A stretch of DNA of 64,000 bases from Prochlorococcus marinus CUG1417 (GTDB lineage Bacteria; Cyanobacteriota; Cyanobacteriia; PCC-6307; Cyanobiaceae). The notes under the pieces were generated by a model. The model was not told the DNA's origin and did no database searches. It saw only the letters and a program-made list of their open reading frames with translations. Of this stretch, positions 1 to 8,801 are shown in pieces. Position numbers and translations under genes: made by a program. The stretch lies in the NCBI RefSeq assembly GCF_017695975.1, contig NZ_JAAORN010000001.1, positions 124,001 through 188,000 on the forward strand, written 5' to 3'. Positions within the stretch are counted from its first letter, which is position 1. Each line of letters opens with the position of its first letter.

Positions 1-152
1 ATATTGTTTATGTTTCTTCTTTTTTTAAATTCCCCTTTGGGATAATTGTTCAACAACTACCTTTCTCAAAGAAAGTAAGATATTACGAAAGAGAAATGAA
101 ATTAATATTTGATAAATGGAATTTAGAAAAAATTAAAAAAATAAAAAACTAA
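1..152 (+). CDS. 3' end of an unidentified protein (partial)
   Basis: The third reading frame is open from the left edge and closes with TAA at 150-152, giving a 49-residue C-terminal piece. It has a hydrophobic start (VYVSSFFKFPFGIIVQQLPF) followed by a basic tail rich in Lys, Glu and Tyr that ends in KKIKN. This could be the last hydrophobic segment and cytoplasmic tail of a membrane or membrane-associated enzyme. The 5' part lies outside the window and I do not recognise the family. The neighbouring sugar genes suggest another cell-surface gene, but that is inference. It runs opposite to the rfb pair downstream. Confidence 0.45.
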   Translation, partial: IVYVSSFFKFPFGIIVQQLPFSKKVRYYEREMKLIFDKWNLEKIKKIKN

Positions 153-240
153 TTTATTCGTCAAAATATTCGTCCATTTTCTTATTTTTTTCATATATGT
201 CATGACATATTGTTTCATATCAAGACATATTTTGTTTAAT

Positions 241-258
241 GCTCGACCGCCCGGGGAG
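241..258. other. GC-rich 18-mer flanked by TTTAAT direct repeats
   Basis: GCTCGACCGCCCGGGGAG has 15 G/C out of 18 bases inside an intergenic stretch that is overwhelmingly A+T. It is flanked on both sides by the identical hexamer TTTAAT (235-240 and 259-264). This layout resembles a small insertion with a target duplication, a protein-binding site or an assembly artefact. Its function is unknown. Confidence 0.5.
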
Positions 259-285
259 TTTAATAAAAATTTTAAAATTATTAAA

Positions 286-308
286 AGACTTCACAAGTCT
301 CTTTTTTT
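286..308 (+). terminator. Possible intrinsic terminator
   Basis: AGACTT (287-292), a three-base loop CAC and AAGTCT (295-300) form a 6-bp stem followed by C and a run of seven T on the plus strand. It lies about 135 bases after the stop of the partial left-edge gene. The stem is short and AT-rich, so confidence is modest. On the minus strand it would serve the rfb transcript less well, because it lies over 400 bases beyond rfbB. Confidence 0.4.
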
Positions 309-734
309 AATATCCATAAATTGAACTAGAAGCAAATAAAAGATTTATTAAATTTCTTATATTATTTCACGTATATATATTTTTCTGATGAATAAAAACT
401 TACTTGATAGCGAGTCTACTTCTATCGCATTATTAGATTTTTATTAGGAATAATTAGAAAAGCAATAAGTACTTGTCGAAATATTTTTATTACTCTTTGG
501 AATACTGAGTTAATTTGAAAATATTCTATATGCATCATCGGGTTTAATCTTTAAAAATCTCCGATTATTATTTCATTAAAATAAATATATCTTAGAAAGA
601 ATTTTATTCACTAATTTTATATTCATAAGATCTAATTAAGAGGCTTGTAAATCTTTTTCTTTAAATTTTTAAAAATAAATTTTTGGCATCAGCTTTAATA
701 GTTTTTATATGAAGTTAAATATTTTTAATTTTAC

Positions 735-1811
735 TTAATTATTATGATGAACATTTTTTAAGATTTCTTGAGACCAAATTAGATTCTTTAAATACCATTT
801 AACAGTTTTTTCAATACCTTGTTTGAAACTATATTTTGGCGCCCAACCCAATTCATTTTGTATCAAAGATGAATCAATTGAATATCTAAAATCATGTCCT
901 GGCCTGTCTTTTACATTTGTAATTAATTTTTTAAAAGACGTTACTCTTGAAATTGATTTATCTAATATTTCGCAAATAGTTTCTAAAACTTCTCTATTTG
1001 TTTTTTCGTTTGATCCTCCTATACAATATCTTTTTCCAATTAATGCTTTTTTAGATGCAACCATTATTAATGCATCAATATGATCATCTACAAAGATCCA
1101 ATCTCTCACATTTGAGCCATCGCCATATAGTGGTATGTTTTCACCATTAATCGCTTTATTAATTGCTAATGGTATTAATTTTTCGGGAAATTGCCAAGGG
1201 CCATAATTATTACTGCAATTTGTAATTACAGTTGGCAATCCATAAGTATGATTCCAAGCATTAACCAAATGATCACTAGCAGCCTTACTTGCAGAATAAG
1301 GACTTCTAGGAGAATAAGGTGAAATTTCTGAGAACCGTCCCATTAGTCCAAGAGTTCCAAAAACTTCATCAGTGCTAACGTGAATTAATTTAAATTTATT
1401 TTTATCCTCATCAGAAAAAGAATCAAATAATTTTCTTGCAGAATAAAGAAGATTAAAAGTACCAATAATATTACTATCAATAAAATCTGATGGACTTTGA
1501 ATTGACCTATCAACGTGCGACTCAGCTGCTAAGTGAAAAATTAGATCTGGTTTAACAGAGTTAACTAATTCGTCAATTTCTTTAAGATTACAAAGATTAA
1601 TATGAAAAAATTTATATCTTTCTTTTTGTTCATTTTTCATTTTAGATAGTAAATTATTTATTGCAAACTGGTCGCTGGCATAACCTAATTTGTCAACATT
1701 AAAAATGTTTAATGAAGAATTTAGCAGTAATTTTCTTATCAGATTACTTCCTATAAAACCATAACCACCAGTTATGAGGACTCTGCAATGGTTTTTTAAA
1801 AGTACAGTCAT
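735..1811 (-). CDS. rfbB: dTDP-glucose 4,6-dehydratase
   Basis: This enzyme converts dTDP-glucose to dTDP-4-keto-6-deoxyglucose, the branch point to most deoxysugars. It is a 358-residue extended short-chain dehydrogenase. The NAD-binding glycine motif TGGYGFIGS lies near residues 14-22. The diagnostic Thr-Asp-Glu triad of dehydratases is in STDEVFG (147-149). The catalytic Tyr172 and Lys176 are in PYSASKAASD. Length and all motifs match RmlB. It follows rfbA by 15 bases on the same strand, so the two are probably cotranscribed. The usual partners rfbC and rfbD (rhamnose branch) are absent from the window, so the end product may be a different 6-deoxyhexose. Confidence 0.95.
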   Translation of the reverse strand: MTVLLKNHCRVLITGGYGFIGSNLIRKLLLNSSLNIFNVDKLGYASDQFAINNLLSKMKNEQKERYKFFHINLCNLKEIDELVNSVKPDLIFHLAAESHVDRSIQSPSDFIDSNIIGTFNLLYSARKLFDSFSDEDKNKFKLIHVSTDEVFGTLGLMGRFSEISPYSPRSPYSASKAASDHLVNAWNHTYGLPTVITNCSNNYGPWQFPEKLIPLAINKAINGENIPLYGDGSNVRDWIFVDDHIDALIMVASKKALIGKRYCIGGSNEKTNREVLETICEILDKSISRVTSFKKLITNVKDRPGHDFRYSIDSSLIQNELGWAPKYSFKQGIEKTVKWYLKNLIWSQEILKNVHHNN

Positions 1812-1826
1812 TTATTTTTTTTATTT

Positions 1827-2756
1827 TTAAGATTTTATGCTGTTAGGAGTATTACCTAATAAATATTTATTTTTTGAATTAGATGAGTCTATCAATTGCA
1901 TAAGGTATTCCCCATAACCGCTTTTTAAAAGGGATTTTGATAACTTGATTAGTTGCTGATCAGAAATCCATTTTTGCCGCCATGAAACTTCTTCTGGACA
2001 ACCTATTTTAAAACCTTGTCTTTGTTCTATTATTTTTATAAAACTACTGGCTTCGTGAAGTGAATCGCATGTTCCAGTATCTAACCATGCAGCACCCCTA
2101 CCTAATAATTGAATTTTCAGTCGATGTTCTGACAAAAGTAATTGATTAAGATCTGTAATTTCAAGCTCTCCTCTTTTGGAAGGCTTAAGATTTTTAATCT
2201 TTTTAATTACTTGATTTTGATAAAAATATAGACCAGTGACAGCATAATTTGTTTTTGGATCTTTTGGTTTTTCTTCAATATTCAAAACATTATAGTTTCC
2301 ATCAAATTCAACTACTCCATATCTTTCTGGATCTTTAACTGGATAAGCAAATATAGTTGAATTTTCGTCGTCTAAGTTGGCTTCCTTTAGGGATTGTATT
2401 AAATTACTCCCATGAAAAATATTATCACCTAGAACAAGAACAATTGGAGAATCACCAATAAATTCTTGAGCTATTAGTAATGCCTGAGGTATACCATCAG
2501 GATTATCTTGAATAGCATATTTTATTGAAATACCTAAATGATTCCCATTTTTGAATAAAGTTCTAAAAGCTTTTTCATCTCGTTTAGTAGTAATAATCAT
2601 TATTTCCTTAATACCAACCATCATCAGGGTTGTTAATGGATAGTAAATCATTGGTTTATCGTATATCGGCACTAACTGTTTACTAATGGCATTAGTTATT
2701 GGGGAAAGTCTTGTTCCACTTCCACCCGCTAAAATTATCCCTTTTCTGTGAATCAT
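1827..2756 (-). CDS. rfbA: Glucose-1-phosphate thymidylyltransferase
   Basis: This enzyme makes dTDP-glucose from glucose 1-phosphate and dTTP in the cytoplasm, feeding the adjacent dehydratase. The 309-residue protein opens with the nucleotide-binding signature LAGGSGTRL (9-17), then KQLVPIYDKPMIYYPL, and contains the metal-binding LGDNIFHG segment typical of RmlA. The C-terminal third, with AAWLDTGTCDSL, is also family-typical. It starts at an ATG and lies 15 bases upstream of rfbB. The roughly 370-base gap behind its start presumably carries the promoter, though no convincing -35/-10 pair stands out. Confidence 0.95.
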   Translation of the reverse strand: MIHRKGIILAGGSGTRLSPITNAISKQLVPIYDKPMIYYPLTTLMMVGIKEIMIITTKRDEKAFRTLFKNGNHLGISIKYAIQDNPDGIPQALLIAQEFIGDSPIVLVLGDNIFHGSNLIQSLKEANLDDENSTIFAYPVKDPERYGVVEFDGNYNVLNIEEKPKDPKTNYAVTGLYFYQNQVIKKIKNLKPSKRGELEITDLNQLLLSEHRLKIQLLGRGAAWLDTGTCDSLHEASSFIKIIEQRQGFKIGCPEEVSWRQKWISDQQLIKLSKSLLKSGYGEYLMQLIDSSNSKNKYLLGNTPNSIKS

Positions 2757-3123
2757 TTTTTAATTATAAATTTTAATATATATATTTTCAAATTTAACTA
2801 TATGTATAGTAATTACCTAATTTTAAAAATAAACATATAAAGATAATTCTTCTGAAGACTTTTGATGAGATGATAGTTTATTTTTAAATAATAATCAAAA
2901 TTAAATTTTGGAGTTATAGAGTATTTAATACTTAAAACCTTCATTAAAAATTTATCCAAACATTAAAAGCTCCTATTTATTAAAACAACCATATAGTAGT
3001 GATTATTAAAATTAAAAAATAACTATTCTCCTAAAAAGGTTTCCCTTTGCAATTTATAAACAGATATATTAATAAAGAGATTCATATTTAATATACTTTT
3101 TAATAAATTTTTAAACATCCTAA
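2757..3123. other. AT-rich intergenic stretch, nothing identified
   Basis: These 367 bases lie between the orphan membrane protein gene and rfbA, both on the minus strand. Stops occur in all frames and no hairpin with a T run or RNA-like block was seen. It must hold the rfbA promoter on the minus strand. Confidence 0.5.
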
Positions 3124-4461
3124 TCAGCCATTTAATCCTGTTAAAAAACTCACTCTTATATGAGTCAGTATAACCCCAAAATAAAAAGGTATATAAAGCA
3201 ATAATGAGGGGACAAAAGAAAAAAATCTTTTAAATACAAAACTTGCGAAATAAACCAGGCCACAGGCATATATAAAACCAAAGATGTATGAATATCCTTG
3301 TAAATGAGCAGCGAATGACTGTTGAAACACCAAGCAAAAAGTAAAAAATACCAAGAATATAGGCATAAGGAACCATCTATCTGTCTTATTTGCATTGGAA
3401 AATTTCACATAACCAATGATGCTTATAATCGATAATATGACCATTCCAGAAATACTAAATAGACAATTCAAAAGAAATATCTTTGAAGTCATACTACTCA
3501 TCAAAGAATCAATATTAATATTCTCTAAGCAGGAAGAAACTCTATTACCGCCTAAAAATTGAAACGACGCCAACCATCCTCCATGATTTATGTTATCTGG
3601 AGAATCAAGGCCAATTCTGAACATTACATTAGATCCTCCGTAGACAAAATTATTTGAGGATAAATTAAGGAGAAATTTCTGCAAAAATAATGAAAAAGTT
3701 GGAAATAATCCAATACTTATCAAAAGAATGAGATTTTTAAGCTTCATCAATTGATTTGGTAAAAAAAGCCCTTGAGATCTATTTTTTCTAGAAAATCTAT
3801 TTGCCAAGGATGAAATTAAAAAGAGACAACTTAATATAAAAGACCATTGATATTGAGAGAAGGCTGCTAGGGTATATGATAATAAAGCTAATTTATATCT
3901 TTTTCTTTGTACGAAAAAAATCGCTAAAAGTAAAAATAATAAGAAATAAACTTCTTGCCATGGGGCTAATAACATTCTGTATGACCATGGAGAAGTTAAA
4001 AAGAAGCTGAATGATGTTATTGCGATTAAAGTGCGACTAAATTTTTCTGCAGTAATACACAAGACGTATATGATTTCACCTGTAAGAAATCCAGAAAGAG
4101 AAACCGCAATTTTATCTAATAATTGGCCATAAAAAATTATTGCATTTTCTCCTCCAAAAAGAGAAAGTAATTTCAGATGGAGATTCTGATATATTGGCAA
4201 AATATAAACTCTATTATTTGAAATTTCATCTCCTAATTCATTGATAAAATCTCTTGAAGTAAATCCAAAATAAAAACCATCAAAATCGGGATTAATGTTA
4301 TTAACAATATTTATTACCCATTTTCTAAAAAAATCTAGCCACTCAATACCGAGCAAAGATTTTTCGCTCATATAAATAAAATAAATGATAGATATTACGA
4401 GATAACAAAAAATCCTAAAATACATCGAGCCTAAATAATTTTTTTTTAAAAGTATATTCAT
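3124..4461 (-). CDS. Orphan polytopic membrane protein, possibly GT-C glycosyltransferase-like
   Basis: The protein has 445 residues with roughly ten hydrophobic segments beginning at residues 15-30. A long hydrophilic loop after the first segment (about 35-90) contains acidic clusters, including NPDFDGFYFG and ELGDEIS. A transmembrane helix followed by an acidic extracytoplasmic loop is the layout of GT-C glycosyltransferases, and an oligosaccharide flippase or polymerase is the main alternative. I recognise no family signature. It starts 25 bases after the C-methyltransferase gene on the same strand and ends the GT2-methyltransferase-membrane protein cluster, so a role in building or exporting a surface glycan is inferred from context. 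Confidence 0.6.
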   Translation of the reverse strand: MNILLKKNYLGSMYFRIFCYLVISIIYFIYMSEKSLLGIEWLDFFRKWVINIVNNINPDFDGFYFGFTSRDFINELGDEISNNRVYILPIYQNLHLKLLSLFGGENAIIFYGQLLDKIAVSLSGFLTGEIIYVLCITAEKFSRTLIAITSFSFFLTSPWSYRMLLAPWQEVYFLLFLLLAIFFVQRKRYKLALLSYTLAAFSQYQWSFILSCLFLISSLANRFSRKNRSQGLFLPNQLMKLKNLILLISIGLFPTFSLFLQKFLLNLSSNNFVYGGSNVMFRIGLDSPDNINHGGWLASFQFLGGNRVSSCLENINIDSLMSSMTSKIFLLNCLFSISGMVILSIISIIGYVKFSNANKTDRWFLMPIFLVFFTFCLVFQQSFAAHLQGYSYIFGFIYACGLVYFASFVFKRFFSFVPSLLLYIPFYFGVILTHIRVSFLTGLNG

Positions 4462-4486
4462 GAAAAACTTTAACTACTTAATTTTA

Positions 4487-5683
4487 TTAAATGATATTTA
4501 AGAGTTTAGGAGTATAACTGTTTGATTTTAAATTTTGAATAACATCTGCTTCTATATGCCAAGCCAAATTTAATACCGTTGGAGGTTTTTCATCTTTATG
4601 AAATAATTCTGCTTCTGGTAATATTGGTATTTTAGTTCCAGGTATATAAAAACCGGTTTTAAAAGAACCTTTAATTTCATAAGTAGCAGAAAGTAATTCT
4701 TTATCCAATTTGAGAATGTTGATTGGTATCGATGCTCTACCAGGAAATGCTATCCCAGTCATTGGAGATTTAGTAAGCTTTACATAATTTTCAATCTCCA
4801 TTAATTTTCTTTTTTTCCAGTCGGAGATAAAAACTGACAATTTTTCAAATTTCATAGAAGTACATGATTCATCTAAAGTAGAACAGATATTTATGGGTTT
4901 TTTCTTACTTATAAATACTCTTATATTTCCTCCATACCTTTCAGGAAACGAATATTTCCAAATGTATGCAGAGAGAGATTTTGCTATATACTCGAAGGAT
5001 TTTGCACTATAAGTTCTTACATGCTCATGGTAAAAAGTATCAAACTGTCCAGTATTTAATACTGTTCCTAGATAATGATTTTCAATAACCAATATAGTTT
5101 CTTCTGACATTAGGACTTCGACTCCTTTCAAAAGTCCTTGCAGATTTTCAATATGAGCAAACGAATTTGTAAAAGTAATGATATCAGGTTTTCCATGCTC
5201 ATTAATAATATTTTCTGCTGTATTTATATCAAAATATGATTGATAAGTACTATGATTTTTTGAAGCTTTTTTTATCGCATCGGTTGGATCAACTCCAATT
5301 GTTTTAAATTTATACTTTTTAAATAAATTCAATAATGAGCCATCATTACAACCTATATCAACTACTGTTAAGTTATTTTTTTTTGTAAATAAAACTGTAG
5401 ATAGTTCGTTAACCAATTCTTGCATTCCACTTAAGACACTGGGAGTATTTGCTGCTCGATAATGATAAGTTTGAGGGAACAAAACTTCTTTGCTAACTTC
5501 AATTTGTTGATGGGCTGTGTAGCATTCAGTGCATAAAAATATTTGCAAAGGATATAAATTTGATTTTTCTTTAGAGCCTATCTTTATTAAGTCGTCACAT
5601 AATGGCTGATCGCCTAAATCCAATACTTTTTCTAAATTATTGCTTCCGCAGACAGAGCAGGTTTTTCTTACAGATATTTTCAT
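4487..5683 (-). CDS. Three-domain sugar C-methyltransferase
   Basis: This predicted SAM-dependent methyltransferase acts on NDP-keto-hexoses and has 398 residues. The N-terminal zinc-binding domain has Cys9, Cys12, Cys51 and Cys54. The Rossmann SAM-binding motif is VDIGCNDGS (111-119). A C-terminal domain follows, as in the TylCIII/NovU/TcaB9 C-3 methyltransferases. The catalytic signature FYHEH (220-224) and a His at 180 in NSFAH match the active site known for TcaB9. This suggests C-methylation of a dTDP-4-keto-6-deoxysugar, for which RfbA and RfbB nearby supply the precursor. The substrate is inference. It lies 22 bases after the glycosyltransferase gene and 25 before the membrane protein gene. 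Confidence 0.85.
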   Translation of the reverse strand: MKISVRKTCSVCGSNNLEKVLDLGDQPLCDDLIKIGSKEKSNLYPLQIFLCTECYTAHQQIEVSKEVLFPQTYHYRAANTPSVLSGMQELVNELSTVLFTKKNNLTVVDIGCNDGSLLNLFKKYKFKTIGVDPTDAIKKASKNHSTYQSYFDINTAENIINEHGKPDIITFTNSFAHIENLQGLLKGVEVLMSEETILVIENHYLGTVLNTGQFDTFYHEHVRTYSAKSFEYIAKSLSAYIWKYSFPERYGGNIRVFISKKKPINICSTLDESCTSMKFEKLSVFISDWKKRKLMEIENYVKLTKSPMTGIAFPGRASIPINILKLDKELLSATYEIKGSFKTGFYIPGTKIPILPEAELFHKDEKPPTVLNLAWHIEADVIQNLKSNSYTPKLLNII

Positions 5684-5705
5684 TAAATTTTACTTTTATA
5701 GCATA

Positions 5706-6677
5706 TTACTTGTTTTGTTTTGAGCTTTTTGGAGAATACTTATAAATATTTCTAATATTACTTTGTGGCTTACTTCCAACTATCATAAGAACTCTCCCAA
5801 GATACTCACCTGAAATTCCAATCAAAAAACACTGAATACCTCCGAAAAGAAGTGTTGCACAAATAATTGACAACCAGCCTCGAACTATAATTCCATTAAT
5901 TAGGCTCTCAATTAAAACAATTATTACTCCAATAAAACCAGTGAATGCCATAAAACATCCCAAAATTGTGGCTAGACGAAGAGGCATTAGTGAAAAATTT
6001 GTAAAAATATTTAACCATAACCTTATTAGCCTTCTTAATGTATATCCACTTTTTCCTGCTACTCTCTTATCATGTTTAACGGCTAATGATCCTATTGATT
6101 GTGTTAATTGTGAAAGCAAACCATCAATATAAACAAAAGGTCCATTATATTCAGCAGCTTTAAGAGCAATTTCTCTCCTCACACATCTGAAACTAGACAA
6201 GTAAAGTTTCTTAGGAAGGTCAAGTAATAAATTTGCAGTAAAATTTGCAAATTTACTTCCTATGTTACGCCAAAGAGAATGTTGCTTAATAATATAATCG
6301 CCATATACGACATCAATTTTTTTATCTATTGCATAATTGTAAATTCTGATAATCTCTTCAGGAGGGTTTTGCAAGTCATCATCAATATTAATAAAATATT
6401 TTCCTTGCGCATGCCTATATGCAGTAAGAATTGCAGCATGATCTCCAAAATTACGAGTATGACGTATTAATGTTGCTTCCAGAGATGTGTTTTGCAAATT
6501 TTTAATTAATGATTCATAGCTATTATCTGAACTTCCATCATCTATAAATATAACTTCCCATTTTTTATTTGATTTTAATTTATTTAATCTGGACAGCAAG
6601 TTGGGAATAATCTGCTCAGAATGATAAACAGGAATAATTATAGAAAAATCATAATAATTATCTTTAAGATTATTCAA
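5706..6677 (-). CDS. Family 2 glycosyltransferase, polyprenyl-phosphate type (GtrB/ArnC-like)
   Basis: The protein is predicted to transfer a sugar from a nucleotide donor to a polyprenyl phosphate at the inner membrane face. Of its 323 residues, the N-terminal GT-A domain has the nucleotide motif DDGSSDNS (46-53) and the metal-binding DDDLQNPPEE (99-108). Two transmembrane helices follow at about 235-257 and 266-290, with the conserved ISGEYLGR after the second. This is the DPM1/GtrB/ArnC architecture. It heads the minus-strand cluster with the C-methyltransferase. A GtrA-like protein lies about 3 kb away, and GtrA/GtrB often work together. The upstream 208 bases are shared with the divergent aminotransferase. 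Confidence 0.88.
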   Translation of the reverse strand: MNNLKDNYYDFSIIIPVYHSEQIIPNLLSRLNKLKSNKKWEVIFIDDGSSDNSYESLIKNLQNTSLEATLIRHTRNFGDHAAILTAYRHAQGKYFINIDDDLQNPPEEIIRIYNYAIDKKIDVVYGDYIIKQHSLWRNIGSKFANFTANLLLDLPKKLYLSSFRCVRREIALKAAEYNGPFVYIDGLLSQLTQSIGSLAVKHDKRVAGKSGYTLRRLIRLWLNIFTNFSLMPLRLATILGCFMAFTGFIGVIIVLIESLINGIIVRGWLSIICATLLFGGIQCFLIGISGEYLGRVLMIVGSKPQSNIRNIYKYSPKSSKQNK

Positions 6678-6821
6678 TTTTTTTTAATAATTAATATTTC
6701 TATTTAACACTAAAATTAGAAAAAAAAAAACTTAGACCAAACTTATTAAAATCGAATTATTTTTTTCAAAACAGATTTGCAAAACCCCATTTTTTGCTGA
6801 TTTCCAGAATAATGTAAAATT

Positions 6822-6859
6822 AAAAAAGATATATGTTTTTTAATGGAACTATCTTTTTT
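6822..6859. repeat. 10-bp inverted repeat upstream of the sugar aminotransferase
   Basis: AAAAAAGATA at 6822-6831 is perfectly complementary to TATCTTTTTT at 6850-6859, with an 18-base spacer. It ends 26 bases before the aminotransferase ATG, inside the divergent promoter region. It could be an operator or a leader hairpin, but A/T tracts of this kind also arise by chance at this base composition. Confidence 0.3.
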
Positions 6860-6885
6860 AGAAAATAAATAAATTCAATTATTTT

Positions 6886-8055
6886 ATGAGTATTATGAAT
6901 AGTGGTTTGCAGGGTAGATTTAATTATCCTCAAACTGAATCTAGAATTTATCATCGTTCTTTCGTAAGAGCTTCAAAATATGTTCAACAAAGTGGACAAT
7001 TAATACTAGGAGAGGGAGTCAAGAAATTCGAAGAAAATATTGCGAATTGGATGGGTGAAGATATTAATGCAGAGCAAGTTATTGGAGTAGCCACTGGAAC
7101 TGATGCATTGGAACTTTCTCTACTCTCTTGCGATATAAAAACAAATGATCAAATTGCAGTACCCTCACATACAGCTTATGGAACAGTAGCAGCGATTCTT
7201 AGAATAGGTGCTATTCCTGTTTTTATAGATGTAGGAGATAAGTTCTCTACAATTAGTCCCTATGATTTACGTGATAAATTAAGCAATAATTCAAAGATCA
7301 AAGCTTTGATAGCAGTTCATTTATATGGAGAGGCGTGCGACCTAAAATCTTTATTGAAAATTTGTCGAGATTTCAAGATACCATTAATAGAAGATTGTGC
7401 TCAGGCTTTTGGCACCCTCTATGAGGGAAAACCCGTAGGTATTTTTGGAGACAGATCAGCATTTAGCTTTTACCCAACAAAAAATCTTGCAGCTTGTGGT
7501 GATGGAGGATTATTCATATCAAAAACACAAGGAGAAAAATTGACTTATTCAAGAAGATTAAGATTCTATGGATGGGATAATTCGCGTTATGCTGTGCAAA
7601 AAGGAGTAAATAGTAGGCTAGATGAAATACAAGCTTTGATACTTTCTTCAAAACTTATTGACATTAAAAAAAGGATTTCTCAAAGAAGAAAAGTAGCGAA
7701 TTTTTATAAAATTTATCTTGAAGAGCTACTATCAACTGGAGATTTAATATCTATTCCTAAGGATGGTAATAATTGGCTACATAGTTACCATTTGTATGTA
7801 ATAAGAATAAAAAAGGAAATAAGAAACTTTGTATATGAATATTGTCTTGCAAAGAAAATACCCGTAGGAATTCATTATTTGAAAGCATGTCACCAGCAAC
7901 CTTTTTTATCAAATAATAATTATTCGTTAATTAATACTGAAAAAATAGTTCAAGAGATTATAAGCTTACCAATAAATCCTTACTTAAGGAAAAGAGATGT
8001 TCAAAGAGTTTGTAAAATATTAAAGGAGGGAATTTGGGAGGCTAAAAATGAATGA
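6886..8055 (+). CDS. DegT/DnrJ/EryC1-family PLP sugar aminotransferase
   Basis: This predicted aminotransferase adds an amino group to a keto-sugar nucleotide using pyridoxal phosphate. It has 389 residues. ATGTDALELS (69-78) binds the cofactor phosphate, IEDCAQAFG (168-176) holds the Asp that contacts the PLP nitrogen, and SFYPTKNL (194-201) contains the Schiff-base Lys199. The family is certain, but the substrate is not: dTDP-3-keto or 4-keto-6-deoxyhexose would fit the RfbA/RfbB products nearby. The next gene begins 8 bases before this one ends, implying translational coupling. It is transcribed divergently from the glycosyltransferase cluster. Confidence 0.9.
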   Translation: MSIMNSGLQGRFNYPQTESRIYHRSFVRASKYVQQSGQLILGEGVKKFEENIANWMGEDINAEQVIGVATGTDALELSLLSCDIKTNDQIAVPSHTAYGTVAAILRIGAIPVFIDVGDKFSTISPYDLRDKLSNNSKIKALIAVHLYGEACDLKSLLKICRDFKIPLIEDCAQAFGTLYEGKPVGIFGDRSAFSFYPTKNLAACGDGGLFISKTQGEKLTYSRRLRFYGWDNSRYAVQKGVNSRLDEIQALILSSKLIDIKKRISQRRKVANFYKIYLEELLSTGDLISIPKDGNNWLHSYHLYVIRIKKEIRNFVYEYCLAKKIPVGIHYLKACHQQPFLSNNNYSLINTEKIVQEIISLPINPYLRKRDVQRVCKILKEGIWEAKNE

Positions 8056-8794
8056 CTTAGAATATCAAACTATGGGCGAAGTCGAACAGGATCATTGGTG
8101 GTTTAAACATAGATTATCAAAAGTCCAAAAGGTTTTACGAAACGAATCAGAGAAGAAAAAATATTCATTTAATATTTTTGACATTGGCTGTGGAACAGGT
8201 GGATTGCTATTTGAGTTGAAAAAGAATGATTTCATAAATAAAGCTAGCGGGTGCGAACCTCATCCAATAGGGTTTGAATTTTGTCAGAAAAGAAAATTGT
8301 CAGTACAAAAATGTACTTTAAATAATTTAAAAATTGACAATGAGATTTATGATGTAGTCTTATGTATGGATGTTCTTTATCATAAAGATATTGATCCAAT
8401 AGAAAGTTTTCAAAATATCAAACAGTTACTTAAGCCTAATGGTATTTTAATCCTAAACGTAGCTGCATTATCTTGTTTAAAAAGTTCTCATGATTTAAAT
8501 GTCATGGGAGTAAGAAGATTCAACCTAACAGGTTTAAGGAAACTTGCCATTAAAAATGGTTTTATAGTTAATCAATTACATTATTGGAATACTTTTTTAA
8601 CACCATTAATTTATTTAAAAGCAAAAATTGATTATTTAATTCCCTCTTTAAATAAAGGTAAATCATCTGTGAGATTGCCGAATAAATTTTTTAATAAGTT
8701 TTTGATACTGGTGCTAAAAATTGAAAACTTATTTCAAAAATATATTAATTTTCCTTTCGGAACTTCACTTTTTTTAGTCTGTGAAAAAAGATAA
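8048..8794 (+). CDS. Class I SAM-dependent methyltransferase
   Basis: The 248-residue protein has an N-terminal HWWF motif (16-19), common in methyltransferases of polysaccharide clusters. The SAM-binding motif FDIGCGTGG is at 44-52 and the acidic motif VVLCMDVLYH follows further on. The C-terminal third is basic and partly hydrophobic, ending FGTSLFLVCEKR. The substrate cannot be read from sequence. Overlap with the aminotransferase suggests O- or N-methylation of the aminated sugar or of glycan intermediates. The relic of a glycosyltransferase starts 7 bases after its stop in the same direction, so an ancestral operon may have continued. Confidence 0.8.
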   Translation: MNDLEYQTMGEVEQDHWWFKHRLSKVQKVLRNESEKKKYSFNIFDIGCGTGGLLFELKKNDFINKASGCEPHPIGFEFCQKRKLSVQKCTLNNLKIDNEIYDVVLCMDVLYHKDIDPIESFQNIKQLLKPNGILILNVAALSCLKSSHDLNVMGVRRFNLTGLRKLAIKNGFIVNQLHYWNTFLTPLIYLKAKIDYLIPSLNKGKSSVRLPNKFFNKFLILVLKIENLFQKYINFPFGTSLFLVCEKR

Positions 8795-8801
8795 ATTAAT
8801 T

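Larger units (their letters stand above)
153..734. other. Long AT-rich intergenic stretch between convergent genes
   Basis: No credible ORF or structural RNA is visible in these roughly 580 bases. The stretch contains two near-copies of a GACATAT-containing motif (203-210 and 223-230), a strikingly GC-rich 18-mer at 241-258, and a small hairpin followed by a T run at 286-308. The rest is nearly pure A+T with stops in all frames. Such long gaps are unusual for the rest of this compact chromosome and fit an island-like region. Confidence 0.6.

Noticed and set aside
6833-6868. 11-codon leader peptide before the sugar aminotransferase
   Set aside because: It is an ATG-to-TAA frame within an A/T-rich inverted repeat with no ribosome binding site and no regulatory codon run.
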